From NCBI GenBank assembly GCA_024998625.1, contig JACOEL010000019.1:37156-101155 (forward strand): a stretch of DNA of 64,000 nucleotides. Reading direction: 5' to 3'. Below, piece after piece: positions 35,791 through 45,972 of this stretch. Position 1 is the first letter of the stretch. The number at the start of each line of letters is the position of its first letter. The position numbers and the translations under genes were made by a program. This DNA comes from Nitrospira sp. (lineage in GTDB: Bacteria; Nitrospirota; Nitrospiria; Nitrospirales; Nitrospiraceae). The notes below the pieces were generated by a model, which worked only from the letters and a program-made list of their open reading frames with translations, did no database searches and was not told where the DNA came from.

Positions 35791-37227
35791 TTATGCTTTC
35801 GTCCCGCCGACAGTGATTTCGTCAATTCGAATGGTCGGCAGGCCGACGCCGACCGGCACCGACTGCCCTTCTTTTCCGCAGGTTCCGATACCTTCGTCGA
35901 GCTTCAAATCGTGCCCCACCATCGAGACCTGCTTGAGAATGTCCGGTCCGCTGCCGATCAGGGTTGCACCTTTCACCGGCTTGGTGATCTGCCCGTCTTC
36001 AATGAGGTAGGCCTCGCTGGCGGAGAATACGAACTTCCCGTTGGTGATATCGACCTGCCCGCCGCCAAACGAGACGGCGTACAACCCCTTCTTCACCGAC
36101 TTGATGATGTCCTTCGGATCTGATTCTCCGGCCAACATGAAGGTATTCGTCATCCGCGGCAACACGACACTTTGATAACTCTCACGTCGGCCATTGCCCG
36201 TCAGCGGAATGCCCATCAGCCGGGCGTTCAGCTTGTCGGTGATATACCCGCGCAAGACGCCACGTTCGATCAGGACCGTGCGGCTGCTGGGCGTACCCTC
36301 GTCGTCCACATTGAGCGAGCCGCGCCGGAAGGGAAGCGTCCCGTCATCCACGATCGTGCAGACTTCCGAAGCGACTTTCTTTCCCAGCAGATTCGAGAAT
36401 GCGGAGGTTTTCTTCCGGTTAAAATCGGCCTCCAGCCCATGGCCGATCGCTTCGTGCAGTAGGATCCCCGGCCATCCTCCGCCCAACACCACCGGCATGA
36501 CACCGGCCGGCGCATCGACCGCGCTCAAGTTCAGAATGGCTTCCCGCGCCGCTTCTCTGGCGAACTGCAGATATCGCTGATCGTTCTGGAAATACTCCAG
36601 CCCGATTCGTCCTCCGCCACCGAACGTCCCTACCTGCCGATTGCCGTTTTCTTCGGCGATACAGGTGACCTGGAGCCTCGACAAGGGTTGGATATCGCCG
36701 ACCATCAGACCATCGGACGTCGCCACCAGCATGACCTTGTATTCGGTGTTGTACGCCGCCATGACGTTCTTAATCCGGGGATCGTACCGCCTGGCTTCGG
36801 CATCGATCGCGTTGAGCAGCGTGACCCGGTCGCATGTAGCGACCTCAATATCGGCCCGGTCATGGGGATACAGATTACGTGCGAGGGCGGGGCGGTGGGT
36901 GATCGGAACCGGTGCCGTTCCCTGGGCGCTATTGGCGATATACCGCGCCGTATCGGCGGCAATATTCAAATCTTTGGGGGTCAGTTCGTCGGAATAGGCA
37001 AAGCCTGTTTTCTCACCGGCGGTTGCCCGAACGCCAACGCCCTGCCCGACACTCTTCGTGGCCCGCTTGACGATCCCCTCTTCCATGGAGACCGACTCGG
37101 ACTGGCAATACTCAAAATACAGGTCCGCATAATCGACGGTCGAGACCTTGACCCGTCCCAGCGCCTGCTCGATTGCTCGATTGGTTACCCCGAAACGCGC
37201 CAGTGCGCCGGACTCGTCATTGGACAT
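35791..37227 (-). CDS. tldD: TldD zinc metallopeptidase subunit
   Basis: A 478-residue catalytic partner of PmbA. The zinc motif HEAIGHGLEAD (HExxxH) is at about residue 260, with the usual ILLHEAIGHGLEADFNRKKTS context, and the C-terminal GTCGKEGQSVPVGVGLP is conserved. The ATG at 37227 was chosen for AGAGGAGC before it; a longer frame adds 22 unlikely residues. Adjacent tldD-pmbA genes are common and imply a stable heterodimer. Confidence 0.93.
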   Translation of the reverse strand: MSNDESGALARFGVTNRAIEQALGRVKVSTVDYADLYFEYCQSESVSMEEGIVKRATKSVGQGVGVRATAGEKTGFAYSDELTPKDLNIAADTARYIANSAQGTAPVPITHRPALARNLYPHDRADIEVATCDRVTLLNAIDAEARRYDPRIKNVMAAYNTEYKVMLVATSDGLMVGDIQPLSRLQVTCIAEENGNRQVGTFGGGGRIGLEYFQNDQRYLQFAREAAREAILNLSAVDAPAGVMPVVLGGGWPGILLHEAIGHGLEADFNRKKTSAFSNLLGKKVASEVCTIVDDGTLPFRRGSLNVDDEGTPSSRTVLIERGVLRGYITDKLNARLMGIPLTGNGRRESYQSVVLPRMTNTFMLAGESDPKDIIKSVKKGLYAVSFGGGQVDITNGKFVFSASEAYLIEDGQITKPVKGATLIGSGPDILKQVSMVGHDLKLDEGIGTCGKEGQSVPVGVGLPTIRIDEITVGGTKA

Positions 37228-37254
37228 GCAGATGCTCCTCTCGTACGGTGGGTG

Positions 37255-37284
37255 AGTATAACGCACTCTTTTCCGGAGGCGCAA
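37255..37284 (-). promoter_or_regulatory. Candidate promoter of tldD-pmbA
   Basis: On the minus strand TTGCGC (37284-37279) is followed after 18 bases by TATACT (37260-37255), 27 bases before the tldD start. The -10 is strong, the -35 weak. Confidence 0.4.
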
Positions 37285-37335
37285 TGCAAACACGCTCGAA
37301 CCATCTGCAAATACAGCGAAATTGGGAAATACTGT

Positions 37336-37364
37336 TTGACTTTCCCTGACCTCACCGCTAGACT
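37336..37364 (+). promoter_or_regulatory. Sigma-70-type promoter of the uppS-cdsA-dxr-rseP-proS operon
   Basis: TTGACT at 37336-37341, a 17-base spacer and TAGACT at 37359-37364. It lies 54 bases before the uppS start and back to back with the tldD promoter. Confidence 0.6.
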
Positions 37365-37418
37365 CGCCTTACTTCCCCGAGGATCCACATAGTCTAAAAA
37401 AGGTGCACACGCCGTTCC

Positions 37419-38204
37419 ATGAACGATTCTCGATCACGCGATATCGAGCCTGCCCCCGACTCTGATCTGCTCTCGCAACTCGAACCGGACCTGCTGCCGA
37501 AACATCTGGCCGTGATTATGGATGGCAACGGCCGCTGGGCCGAGCTACGGAACCTCCCGCGTATTGCCGGACACCAGGAAGGTATCAAGTCCGTACGGGA
37601 ACTGATCTCGCTTTCTCTGGAACTGGGGATCAAGGTGCTCACGATTTATGCATTTTCCCAGGAAAATTGGAACCGGCCCGCCCAGGAAATCACCGCATTG
37701 ATGGGCCTGCTGGAACATTATTTGTCCACCGAACGATCCAGCCTGGTTGAAAAAGGCGTGCGCTTTCAGACCATCGGCCGGGTCACGGCCCTTCCCCCGT
37801 CCGCTTTACAATGGGTCCGCACCACGGAGCAGGAAACCGCCCACTTGGACAAACTGATCCTCAATGTGGCCTTGAGCTACGGTGGCCGTGCAGAGCTGGT
37901 CGATGCCGCCAAAGAACTCGCCCGGGCCGTGCAGAGCGGCCGGCTTTCGCCGGATCAGATCGATGAACAGGCCATGCAACAAGTCCTGTACACCCATAAC
38001 CTTCCCGATCCGGATCTTCTGATCCGCACCAGCGGCGAAACGCGCATCAGCAATTTCCTGTTGTGGCAACTGGCCTATACGGAACTGTACTTCACCCCGA
38101 CACTCTGGCCCGATTTCCGGCGGCGCGAAACGTTGGTCGCGTTGATCGAATACCAGCGGCGTGAACGCCGTTTTGGCCGAGTGTTCAGCAGCGTCTCCTC
38201 CTAG
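37419..38204 (+). CDS. uppS: Isoprenyl transferase (undecaprenyl diphosphate synthase)
   Basis: A 261-residue cis-prenyltransferase that builds the C55 lipid carrier for peptidoglycan. Catalytic D35 lies in HLAVIMDGNGRWA, with AGHQEGIKSVRE, YAFSQENWNRP and a C-terminal LIRTSGETRISNFLLWQLAYTEL. A short acidic N-terminal extension is unremarkable. It leads the operon uppS-cdsA-dxr-rseP-proS. Confidence 0.95.
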   Translation: MNDSRSRDIEPAPDSDLLSQLEPDLLPKHLAVIMDGNGRWAELRNLPRIAGHQEGIKSVRELISLSLELGIKVLTIYAFSQENWNRPAQEITALMGLLEHYLSTERSSLVEKGVRFQTIGRVTALPPSALQWVRTTEQETAHLDKLILNVALSYGGRAELVDAAKELARAVQSGRLSPDQIDEQAMQQVLYTHNLPDPDLLIRTSGETRISNFLLWQLAYTELYFTPTLWPDFRRRETLVALIEYQRRERRFGRVFSSVSS

Positions 38205-38247
38205 CCTCTCCGTGGTGAAACCAGGAGCGTTCCAGTGCGAGAAGAAC

Positions 38248-39096
38248 ATGCCGACCCCCTTGGACGCCGCTCGACCACGATCTTCATCCGAAACGGTTCG
38301 TCGTGTACTGGCGGCAGCGGTGTTTCTGCCGATCTTTTATTACCTCGTCCACGACCTTGGTCCGATCGCCTTCTTCGGCCTGGCCGCCATGGCCGGCATG
38401 CTCGCAGTTGGGGAGTTTTATCGGCTCCATTTGGGACAGGCCCCTTGGCCCTGGTGGTGCTGGCTGGGCGTCGGGGCGACCGGTCTCTTGATCAGCAGCG
38501 CGCAGTGGCCGACCCTCGTCACCGACCGTGCGGTATTGCTTGGGACTCTGGCGATTGCGCTCTGCATGCCCCTGCTCTCAGGAAAGTCGCTGCGCGACTC
38601 ACTCGCGGACGGCATGGTGCTGTTGATGGGCGTGCTCTATCTCGGCCTCACCCTCAGCTATCTCGTGCTCACGAGAGGGTTGCCGGACGGCGCCCTGCTT
38701 ATTTTCTTTGTTTTTCTCGTCACCTGGGCCGGTGATACCGGCGCCTATGTGGCGGGAAAGTCCATGGGACGACACGCGCTGGCGCCGGTCATCAGCCCGA
38801 AGAAAACCTACGAGGGATTGGCCGGTGGCCTCGTTCTCGCCTGCCTGATGGCCGTCGTCGCGCGCGCCTGGTTCCTACCCGCTTTCTCACTCGTGGATTG
38901 CCTGGCACTCGGGGTGATCCTCACCATCGCCGGCCTCATCGGCGACTTGGCGGAATCGGCCATGAAACGCAGCGCAGGATTCAAAGACTCAGGGGCCCTG
39001 ATCCCGGGCCATGGAGGTATGCTGGATCGCCTGGATAGCCTCTTGTTCACCGGCCCGGCCTTTTACTACTATGTCACGATCGTCAACAACGGGTGA
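38248..39096 (+). CDS. cdsA: Phosphatidate cytidylyltransferase
   Basis: A 282-residue integral membrane enzyme making CDP-diacylglycerol for phospholipid synthesis. It has about eight hydrophobic segments and the CdsA signature: TWAGDTGAYVAGKSMGRH, SPKKTYEG and GDLAESAMKR, ending HGGMLDRLDSL. The ATG at 38248 was chosen over an earlier one inside uppS. It overlaps the start region of the dxr reading frame. Confidence 0.94.
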   Translation: MPTPLDAARPRSSSETVRRVLAAAVFLPIFYYLVHDLGPIAFFGLAAMAGMLAVGEFYRLHLGQAPWPWWCWLGVGATGLLISSAQWPTLVTDRAVLLGTLAIALCMPLLSGKSLRDSLADGMVLLMGVLYLGLTLSYLVLTRGLPDGALLIFFVFLVTWAGDTGAYVAGKSMGRHALAPVISPKKTYEGLAGGLVLACLMAVVARAWFLPAFSLVDCLALGVILTIAGLIGDLAESAMKRSAGFKDSGALIPGHGGMLDRLDSLLFTGPAFYYYVTIVNNG

Positions 39097-39128
39097 CAGA
39101 TGATTGTCCGCCCGTTCTGGAGCATGCC

Positions 39129-40289
39129 ATGAAAAACATCGTCATTCTTGGTTCGACCGGCTCGATCGGAACGAACACGCTCGATATCGTGAACCGGTTT
39201 CCGCAGGAGTTTCGGGTGGTCGGCCTGACTGCCGGCTCGAACGACGAGAAACTCGAAGTGCAAATCCGTAAGTTCCGTCCTGCCTTCGCGGCGCTCGCCA
39301 ACGAGGCGGCGGCGGCACGACTACGTGATCGTTGCGCCGACCTCCCCGTCAAGATTCTAGCGGGCAACGAAGGCGTGGCGGAAGTGGCGCAGTCGCAGGA
39401 TGCGGAACTGGTCATTTCCGCGATCGTCGGCGGCGCAGGACTGCTCCCGACCCTGGCGGCCATTCGAGCCGGCAAACAGATCGCGCTTGCCAATAAAGAG
39501 CCGATGGTCATGGCCGGCGCATTGATGCAGGCGGAGGCCAAGAAACATCACGTCCGCATTTTCCCCATCGACAGTGAACATAGCGCCATCTTCCAATCGC
39601 TCGAAGGACACCGGCGCGAGGACGTCAAACGCCTCATTCTGACCGCGTCCGGTGGCCCGCTCTGGGGCTTCTCCCGCGAGCAACTTCAAGACGTCAGTCC
39701 TGAGCGCGCCCTGCAGCACCCGAACTGGAAAATGGGCTCCAAGATCACCATCGACTCGGCCACACTGATGAACAAAGGGCTGGAAGTCATTGAGGCGCGC
39801 TGGCTCTTCGATATTCCGGAGGCGCAAATCGAGGTCCTGGTGCATCGCGAGAGCATTATCCATTCTCTGGTAGAATATAGAGATCGGTCGGTGATTGCGC
39901 AGCTGGGCCTTCCCGACATGCGAACACCGATCTCCTATGCCATGCGGTATCCTGAACGGATGCCGTTAGACCTCCCCTCGCTCGATCTGACGGAGATCAG
40001 TACCTTGACGTTTTTCAAGCCCGACTATGATCGATTCCCCTGTTTGCAGCTCGGGTATGAGGCGTTACGTATCGGTGGAACGATGCCGGCCACGATGAAT
40101 GCCGCCAACGAAGTGGCCGTGGAAGCATTCCTTCAGAACGGAATTCGTTTTCTCGATATTCCGGACATTATTCGGAGTACAATGGAGGCTCATGCGCCGC
40201 GTCCGATCGACGCCCTCGATGGTGCGCTGGAAGCCGATCGCTGGGCGCGCGACAAAGCCGAGTCTCTTGTACATACCTTGACGCGGTAA
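39129..40289 (+). CDS. dxr: 1-deoxy-D-xylulose 5-phosphate reductoisomerase
   Basis: A 386-residue enzyme of the MEP isoprenoid pathway. The NADPH-binding N-terminus is IVILGSTGSIGTNTLDIV; metal and substrate motifs are PIDSEHSAIFQSL, LTASGGPLWGFS, NWKMGSKITIDSATLMNKGLEVIEA and the late NAANEVAVEAFL. All expected blocks are present. The ATG at 39129 begins at the fold start. Confidence 0.96.
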   Translation: MKNIVILGSTGSIGTNTLDIVNRFPQEFRVVGLTAGSNDEKLEVQIRKFRPAFAALANEAAAARLRDRCADLPVKILAGNEGVAEVAQSQDAELVISAIVGGAGLLPTLAAIRAGKQIALANKEPMVMAGALMQAEAKKHHVRIFPIDSEHSAIFQSLEGHRREDVKRLILTASGGPLWGFSREQLQDVSPERALQHPNWKMGSKITIDSATLMNKGLEVIEARWLFDIPEAQIEVLVHRESIIHSLVEYRDRSVIAQLGLPDMRTPISYAMRYPERMPLDLPSLDLTEISTLTFFKPDYDRFPCLQLGYEALRIGGTMPATMNAANEVAVEAFLQNGIRFLDIPDIIRSTMEAHAPRPIDALDGALEADRWARDKAESLVHTLTR

Positions 40290-40314
40290 TACCCTGAACC
40301 CAAGGAGTGTTGTT

Positions 40315-41706
40315 GTGGGAACAGCCTTTGCCTGGTCTCCTGATGTGGTGTCGCTTCTGACGCATTGGGCGCTTCCGTTCCTGGTGGTGCTGGGCGTCCT
40401 CGTCGCCTTTCACGAAATGGGACATTTTCTCGCTGCGCGCTGGGTCGGGGTGAAAGTCCTGAAGTTTTCGCTCGGGTTTGGGCCAAAGATTTTCGGGCGC
40501 CAGATCGGGGAAACGGAATATCTGTTATCGGTCGTGCCCCTGGGCGGATATGTGAAGCTCTTCGGCGAAGACGAGCACGAAACCCTGACGCCGGAAGACA
40601 AGAAACGGGCGTTTGTCCACCAATCGTTGTGGGGCAAGACGCTCATCGTCGCGGCCGGTCCGATCTTCAACTTCATCCTCGCTTATCTGATCTATACCGC
40701 CTATATCGGGCTCGGCTATACGCTGCCGGTGCCCAGCTTCAAAGACATTATCCCTGAAATCGAAGCCGTACTCCCTGGATCGCCGGCCGACCAGGCAGGG
40801 TTGAAACCCGGTGACCGCGTCATCCGGGTGAATGAGAAAGAGATCTCGACCAACACTGAACTCCTGAAATACATCGCTCAAAGCAACGGAAAACAACTCA
40901 CCCTGGACCTGACGCGCGGGGAACAGATCAAAACCGTCCTCGTCACCCCGAGCAAAACGACCGTGCAGGACAACGGCAAACCGACGACCATTTTCCAGCT
41001 TGGTATTGAGGAACGGGCGCCGGTCATCACGGCCGTCATCCCCGGATCCCGCGCGCAGGCAGCAGGCCTGTCGGCAGGGGATCGCGTCGTCCGAATCGAT
41101 GGGCACGACATCTTCACCTGGTCGCAAATGACCGCCCTCGTGCGGGAAAGCCCGAACCGCGTGCTCCAATTTGATGTTCAGCGGGGCGGCTCCACGCAGA
41201 CGCTCGCCGTGACTCCGATGGGCGAAAAGGCCACCCTAGAGGGAAAGCCGACTGAAGTCGGCAAGATCGGCATTTCGGCCCAAAACCAAACTATTCTCCA
41301 AACGAACGAACCGCTCAAGGCCCCGTGGCTGGGCGCGCAAGCCACCTGGGGCTGGACCGAACTAACGGTGGTGGGCATCTACAAAATCATCACAGGGGAC
41401 ATCTCCCGCAAGAACATCGGCGGACCGCTCACGATTGCCAAGACCGCTGGGGACGCCGCTGAACAGGGCACCTCCAGCCTGGTGTTCTTGATGGCCATGC
41501 TCAGCATCAATCTGGGCGTGCTCAATCTCCTACCCATTCCCATTTTGGACGGCGGGCATCTTTTATTTTTCTTTATTGAGGCCATTCGTAGAAAACCACT
41601 TGAAGATCGGCAGCGAGAACTGGCACAACAGGTGGGGCTGGTTCTCCTGGTCGGCATCATGATTTTTGCCTTCTGGAACGATATCGAGCGACTGATTTCC
41701 CCATAA
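40315..41706 (+). CDS. rseP: RseP site-2 intramembrane zinc protease
   Basis: A 463-residue membrane metalloprotease that cuts anti-sigma factors in the envelope stress response. H33-E34-x-x-H37 (FHEMGHFLAARW) is in the first membrane helix and the third zinc ligand region LPIPILDGGH is near the C-terminus. Two PDZ domains lie between (GSPADQAGLKPGDRVI and GSRAQAAGLSAGDRVV). It starts at GTG with AAGGAG 7 bases upstream and is followed by proS after 6 bases. Confidence 0.95.
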   Translation: MGTAFAWSPDVVSLLTHWALPFLVVLGVLVAFHEMGHFLAARWVGVKVLKFSLGFGPKIFGRQIGETEYLLSVVPLGGYVKLFGEDEHETLTPEDKKRAFVHQSLWGKTLIVAAGPIFNFILAYLIYTAYIGLGYTLPVPSFKDIIPEIEAVLPGSPADQAGLKPGDRVIRVNEKEISTNTELLKYIAQSNGKQLTLDLTRGEQIKTVLVTPSKTTVQDNGKPTTIFQLGIEERAPVITAVIPGSRAQAAGLSAGDRVVRIDGHDIFTWSQMTALVRESPNRVLQFDVQRGGSTQTLAVTPMGEKATLEGKPTEVGKIGISAQNQTILQTNEPLKAPWLGAQATWGWTELTVVGIYKIITGDISRKNIGGPLTIAKTAGDAAEQGTSSLVFLMAMLSINLGVLNLLPIPILDGGHLLFFFIEAIRRKPLEDRQRELAQQVGLVLLVGIMIFAFWNDIERLISP

Positions 41707-41712
41707 ACCCAC

Positions 41713-43419
41713 ATGCGCGTTTCCGAAACTCTTATCCCCACATTGCGAGAAGATCCAGGCGAGGCTGAAACGGTCAGCCATCGCCTCATGCTCCGCGCCG
41801 GCCTGATCCGGAAAGTCGCGGCCGGAATCTACACCTATCTCCCGCTGGGCCTGCGAGTGCTCCGTAAAATCGAGCGCATCGTTCGCGAAGAGATGAATCG
41901 GGCGGGAGCGCAGGAACTGCTCATGCCCGTCGCTTCTCCGGCGGAGTTGTGGCGAGAAACCGGACGTTGGGACTTCTATGGCAAGGAATTGCTCCGGTTC
42001 AAAGACCGGCACGAACGCGATTTCTGCCTCGGCCCGACACACGAGGAAGTGATCACTGATCTCTTTCGCCGGGAAGTTCGCTCCTACCGGCAAATGCCGT
42101 TGAATTTCTATCAGATCCAAACCAAATTCCGGGACGAGATCCGTCCACGCTTCGGGTTGATGCGCGGCCGCGAATTCATCATGAAAGATGCGTACAGCTT
42201 CGACCGGGATGAAGCCGGGGCCAGGCTGAATTATCAAAAAATGTACGACGCGTACAACCGCATCTTCACGCGCTGCGGCCTCACCTTCCGTCCTGTGGAA
42301 GCCGACACCGGGTTAATCGGGGGCACCTCTTCGCATGAGTTCATGGTGCTGGCGGAAACCGGCGAGGAAACGATCGTCTATAGCGAAGATGGCACCTACG
42401 CCGCCAACGTCGAACGCGCCGAGGTCCTCCCGCCGGATACCGCCGACAATTCGGCTCACCGTCCGCTCACGCCGGTCTCCACCCCGAACCGTCGAACCGT
42501 CGAGGAAGTCACGGGGTTCCTGAAAATAGAGCCGCGACAGCTGGTCAAGACCCTGCTCTACAGCACGGGCCAAGAGACGGTCGCCGTCCTGGTCCGTGGC
42601 GATCATGACGTCAATGAGATCAAGGTCAAACGCCTCCTGGGTGTACCGGAGATTGAGCTGCTGAAACCCGAGCTGGTTCCAGGCCTCACCGGCGCACCGG
42701 TCGGATTCGTTGGGCCGGTCGGATTAAAGCAGGTCCGGATCCTTGGCGACTGGGCCGTCAAAGCCATGGCCAACTTCGTCGTCGGAGCCAACCAGTCCGA
42801 CACCCATTTCGTCGACGCCAACTGGGAGCGCGATTTCAAGGTGGATCAGTTTGCCGATCTCCGCAATGCACGCGCCGGTGATTGTTCACCCCGCAAAGAC
42901 GGCACCCTGAAAACGGCCAAGGGCATTGAAGTCGGACATGTCTTTATGTTGGGAACCAAATACAGCCAGGCGATGAAGGCCACCTTCCTGGATGCACAGG
43001 GACAGGAACAGCTGGCAGTCATGGGCTGCTATGGAATCGGCGTGAGTCGAACGGCTGCAGCCTCGGTTGAACAAAATCACGATGCGAAGGGCATTAAGTG
43101 GCCGATTCCCATCGCGCCCTTCCATGTCACCCTGTTGCCGCTCAGCCAGTCTCAACCAGTCACGCAATTAGCCGATACCCTCTATCGCGCCATGCAGGAG
43201 GCCGGTATCGAAGTCTTGTGGGACGATCGTGACGAGCGGGCCGGGGTCAAGTTCAACGACGCCGATCTGATCGGTGCACCCTATCACTTGGTCATCGGAG
43301 AGAAAGGCTTGGCACAAGGCCAGGTCGAGCTCAAGAGCCGTCACACCGGCGAGACGCAAAAGATCGCTCCCGACCAGGTGGTCCCACAGCTGTCCTCATT
43401 CCTGAAAGCTGCTTCCTAG
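41713..43419 (+). CDS. proS: Prolyl-tRNA synthetase, bacterial type with editing domain
   Basis: A 568-residue class II synthetase. Motif 1 lies in MNRAGAQELLMPVASPAELW, motif 2 in FCLGPTHEEVITDLFRREVRSYRQMP and motif 3 in CYGIGVSRTAAASVEQNHD. Between motifs 2 and 3 is the full INS editing domain (about 225-395), including the anticipated VLVRGDHDVNEIKVKRLLG. Length is normal. Confidence 0.97.
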   Translation: MRVSETLIPTLREDPGEAETVSHRLMLRAGLIRKVAAGIYTYLPLGLRVLRKIERIVREEMNRAGAQELLMPVASPAELWRETGRWDFYGKELLRFKDRHERDFCLGPTHEEVITDLFRREVRSYRQMPLNFYQIQTKFRDEIRPRFGLMRGREFIMKDAYSFDRDEAGARLNYQKMYDAYNRIFTRCGLTFRPVEADTGLIGGTSSHEFMVLAETGEETIVYSEDGTYAANVERAEVLPPDTADNSAHRPLTPVSTPNRRTVEEVTGFLKIEPRQLVKTLLYSTGQETVAVLVRGDHDVNEIKVKRLLGVPEIELLKPELVPGLTGAPVGFVGPVGLKQVRILGDWAVKAMANFVVGANQSDTHFVDANWERDFKVDQFADLRNARAGDCSPRKDGTLKTAKGIEVGHVFMLGTKYSQAMKATFLDAQGQEQLAVMGCYGIGVSRTAAASVEQNHDAKGIKWPIPIAPFHVTLLPLSQSQPVTQLADTLYRAMQEAGIEVLWDDRDERAGVKFNDADLIGAPYHLVIGEKGLAQGQVELKSRHTGETQKIAPDQVVPQLSSFLKAAS

Positions 43420-43520
43420 CTCCATCAGGCGGTTCCATCGTTCACTCCCCGACAGAACTTCACTCCTGCGGATACGTCCTCACACGACCTGCACAAGCGG
43501 TATGGGAAAGTGGCTTTTCC

Positions 43521-43548
43521 TTGCCTTGACTGCGCGTTGCGATACACT
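43521..43548 (+). promoter_or_regulatory. Promoter of the GAF-PilB/GspE gene
   Basis: TTGCCT at 43521-43526, a 16-base spacer and TACACT at 43543-43548. The gene starts 82 bases downstream. Confidence 0.5.
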
Positions 43549-43630
43549 GACTCACACGGAAGAAGCCCGGCATTCGAATTCCGGTCGACGCCGCAACCGC
43601 CCTCTGCGCAAGCCGTTTGGAGACACCTTG

Positions 43631-45943
43631 ATGCAGCCCAAGCCCCCGCTGCCCGGTCTAGGCGACGCGACGCTCAAATCCGGCAACGTGGAAAACGTCA
43701 AGCGGATCAGCGTACAAATTCTCGCCGCAGCCGACGTCGACCAGATCTTGCTGGATCTGCGTCATGAGATCTTGAGCTGTTTCGACGCGGAAGATCTCAC
43801 CCTGTTTGTGGTGGATTCGGAAAAGAAAGAGATCTTCTCTAAAATTCCCCATCTCGATACCGTTCAGGAAGTCCGTACCCCGATCACCGAACAGAGTCTT
43901 GCCGGGTTCTGTGCCAAGTACCTTCGTCCGGTCAATGTCGGCGACGCCTATAGTGCGGTCGAACTGAGTGCGATCCACCCCTCGCTCACCCACGATGCCT
44001 CCTACGACAAAAACACCGGCTTCAAGACCAAACAGGTGCTCACCTACCCCGTCGTCGCCGAGAACAAATATCTCATGGGGGTCATCCAGCTGCTCAACAA
44101 GAAGAGCGGCGGACGGTTCACGCGCAAAGACGAGGAGTGTGTCGCCGAGATCGCCAAGGCACTAGGCACGGCCTTTTATGCGCTCAGGAAAACGTCGAAA
44201 AAGCCTCCCTCGAAATTCGACTATCTGCTGACCAACGGAAAACTGTCGCAACACGATTTGGACAATGCGCTCGCGGAGGCGAAAAAAGGGACCACCGACA
44301 TCGAGTCGCTGCTCATCGAAAAATATAAAGTCCCAAAAGCGGAGCTCGGCAAGTCGCTCGCCAATTTTCACAAATGCCCCTACATCGAATACAACGAGCG
44401 GACGATTGTCGACATCGAACTGCTCAAAAATCTCAATGTCGACTACCTCAAGAAAAATCACTGGATGCCGCTCAAGCGGGACCGCGCGGCGATTGAAATT
44501 CTGACCGACGATCCCGGCGATCTGGATCGCGTCCAGGACATCAAACGCACCTTCCCCGGCCTGAACATCCGCTTTGCGGTCAGTCTTCGCCGCGATATTT
44601 CTCTCTTCCTTGCGAGCACGACCGGCACTCCGGACATCACCAACAAGATGAACGAGAATGTGTCGGACATTCTCGGCGAACTGGTGAACGAATCCCAACT
44701 TGAGGCTCAGGAAGACGCGTCCAGCGCAGGGCTCGACGAAAACGACAATGCCATCGTGCGTCTGGCCAATCAGATCATCGCGGACGCATTCCGGCAAGGC
44801 ACCTCCGATATTCACATCGAACCCTATGGTGAAAAGCGCGATACCCTCGTGCGGTTCCGGGTCGACGGCGATTGCTTCGAATACATGAAAATTCCACCGA
44901 GCTATCGTCGCGCCATCGTCTCCCGGCTGAAGATCATGGCCAGTCTCGACATTGCCGAACGGAGAAAGCCGCAGGACGGAAAGATCAAATTCAAGATCGG
45001 CGACAACAAGGAAATCGAGCTGCGCGTCGCCACCATTCCAACCGCCGGCTACAACGAAGACGTGGTCATGCGTATTCTGGCCGCGAGCGAACCGCTGCCA
45101 GTGGACAAGATGGGATTCTCGGAACGGAATCTGCGTGAAATCAAAAGTATCGCCGAAAAGCCGTACGGCATCATTCTCTGTGTGGGACCGACCGGATCAG
45201 GCAAAACCACCACGCTGCACTCAGTGCTGGGGTACATCAATACGCCGGATATCAAAATCTGGACAGCGGAAGACCCGGTCGAAATCACGCAATACGGACT
45301 TCGGCAAGTGCAGGTGCATTCCAAAATCGGATTCACCTTCGCCGCCGCCATGCGCGCGTTTCTCCGGGCCGATCCGGATGTCATCATGGTCGGAGAAATG
45401 CGGGACAAAGAAACCGCGGACACGGGCATCGAGGCCTCGCTGACCGGTCACCTGGTGCTCAGCACCTTACACACCAACAGCGCCGTGGAAACCATCACCC
45501 GCCTGCTCGATATGGGCTGCGACTCGTTCAGTTTCGCCGACGCCATGCTGGGAGTGCTCGCCCAACGTCTGGCCAGACGGATCTGCAAAGATTGTCGGGA
45601 GGCGTATCAGCCGTCAAAAGAAGAGTACGAAGAACTGCGTTTGGGATATGGTCCTGAATACTGGGACACGCTGGGGATCAAATTCGACGCCAATTTCAGG
45701 CTGTACCGGGGGAAGGGCTGCGACACCTGCAATCGGACGGGGCTGAAGGGTCGCGTGGCATTACACGAACTGCTCCTGGGCACTGACCAGATGAAGAAGC
45801 TGATTCAAAACAAAGCGAAAACCGATGAAATGCTCAAGGTCGGCATGTCGGAAGGTATGACGACTCTGGTCCAGGATGGGATCCAGAAGGTGCTGCAGGG
45901 CCACACAACGTACAAAGAGGTCAAAGCCGTCGCCATTAAGTAA
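43631..45943 (+). CDS. PilB/GspE-family secretion or pilus ATPase with N-terminal GAF domain
   Basis: A 770-residue protein. Residues about 20-180 form a GAF domain (LLDLRHEILSCFDAEDLTLFVV, YPVVAENKYLMGVIQLLNKK), an unusual addition. A MshEN/GspE N-domain follows (FDYLLTNGKLSQHDLDNAL). The ATPase core has Walker A GPTGSGKTTTLHS near 520, Walker B DPDVIMVGEMRD, LSTLHTNSAVETITR and a four-cysteine zinc site (CKDCREAY, CDTCNRTG). It powers a type IV pilus or type II secretion machine. The GAF domain could tune activity to a small ligand; this is inference. The start at 43631 follows GGAG. Confidence 0.92.
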   Translation: MQPKPPLPGLGDATLKSGNVENVKRISVQILAAADVDQILLDLRHEILSCFDAEDLTLFVVDSEKKEIFSKIPHLDTVQEVRTPITEQSLAGFCAKYLRPVNVGDAYSAVELSAIHPSLTHDASYDKNTGFKTKQVLTYPVVAENKYLMGVIQLLNKKSGGRFTRKDEECVAEIAKALGTAFYALRKTSKKPPSKFDYLLTNGKLSQHDLDNALAEAKKGTTDIESLLIEKYKVPKAELGKSLANFHKCPYIEYNERTIVDIELLKNLNVDYLKKNHWMPLKRDRAAIEILTDDPGDLDRVQDIKRTFPGLNIRFAVSLRRDISLFLASTTGTPDITNKMNENVSDILGELVNESQLEAQEDASSAGLDENDNAIVRLANQIIADAFRQGTSDIHIEPYGEKRDTLVRFRVDGDCFEYMKIPPSYRRAIVSRLKIMASLDIAERRKPQDGKIKFKIGDNKEIELRVATIPTAGYNEDVVMRILAASEPLPVDKMGFSERNLREIKSIAEKPYGIILCVGPTGSGKTTTLHSVLGYINTPDIKIWTAEDPVEITQYGLRQVQVHSKIGFTFAAAMRAFLRADPDVIMVGEMRDKETADTGIEASLTGHLVLSTLHTNSAVETITRLLDMGCDSFSFADAMLGVLAQRLARRICKDCREAYQPSKEEYEELRLGYGPEYWDTLGIKFDANFRLYRGKGCDTCNRTGLKGRVALHELLLGTDQMKKLIQNKAKTDEMLKVGMSEGMTTLVQDGIQKVLQGHTTYKEVKAVAIK

Positions 45944-45972
45944 CCTCGACGGTCAAGAAGCGGCTAGACACC

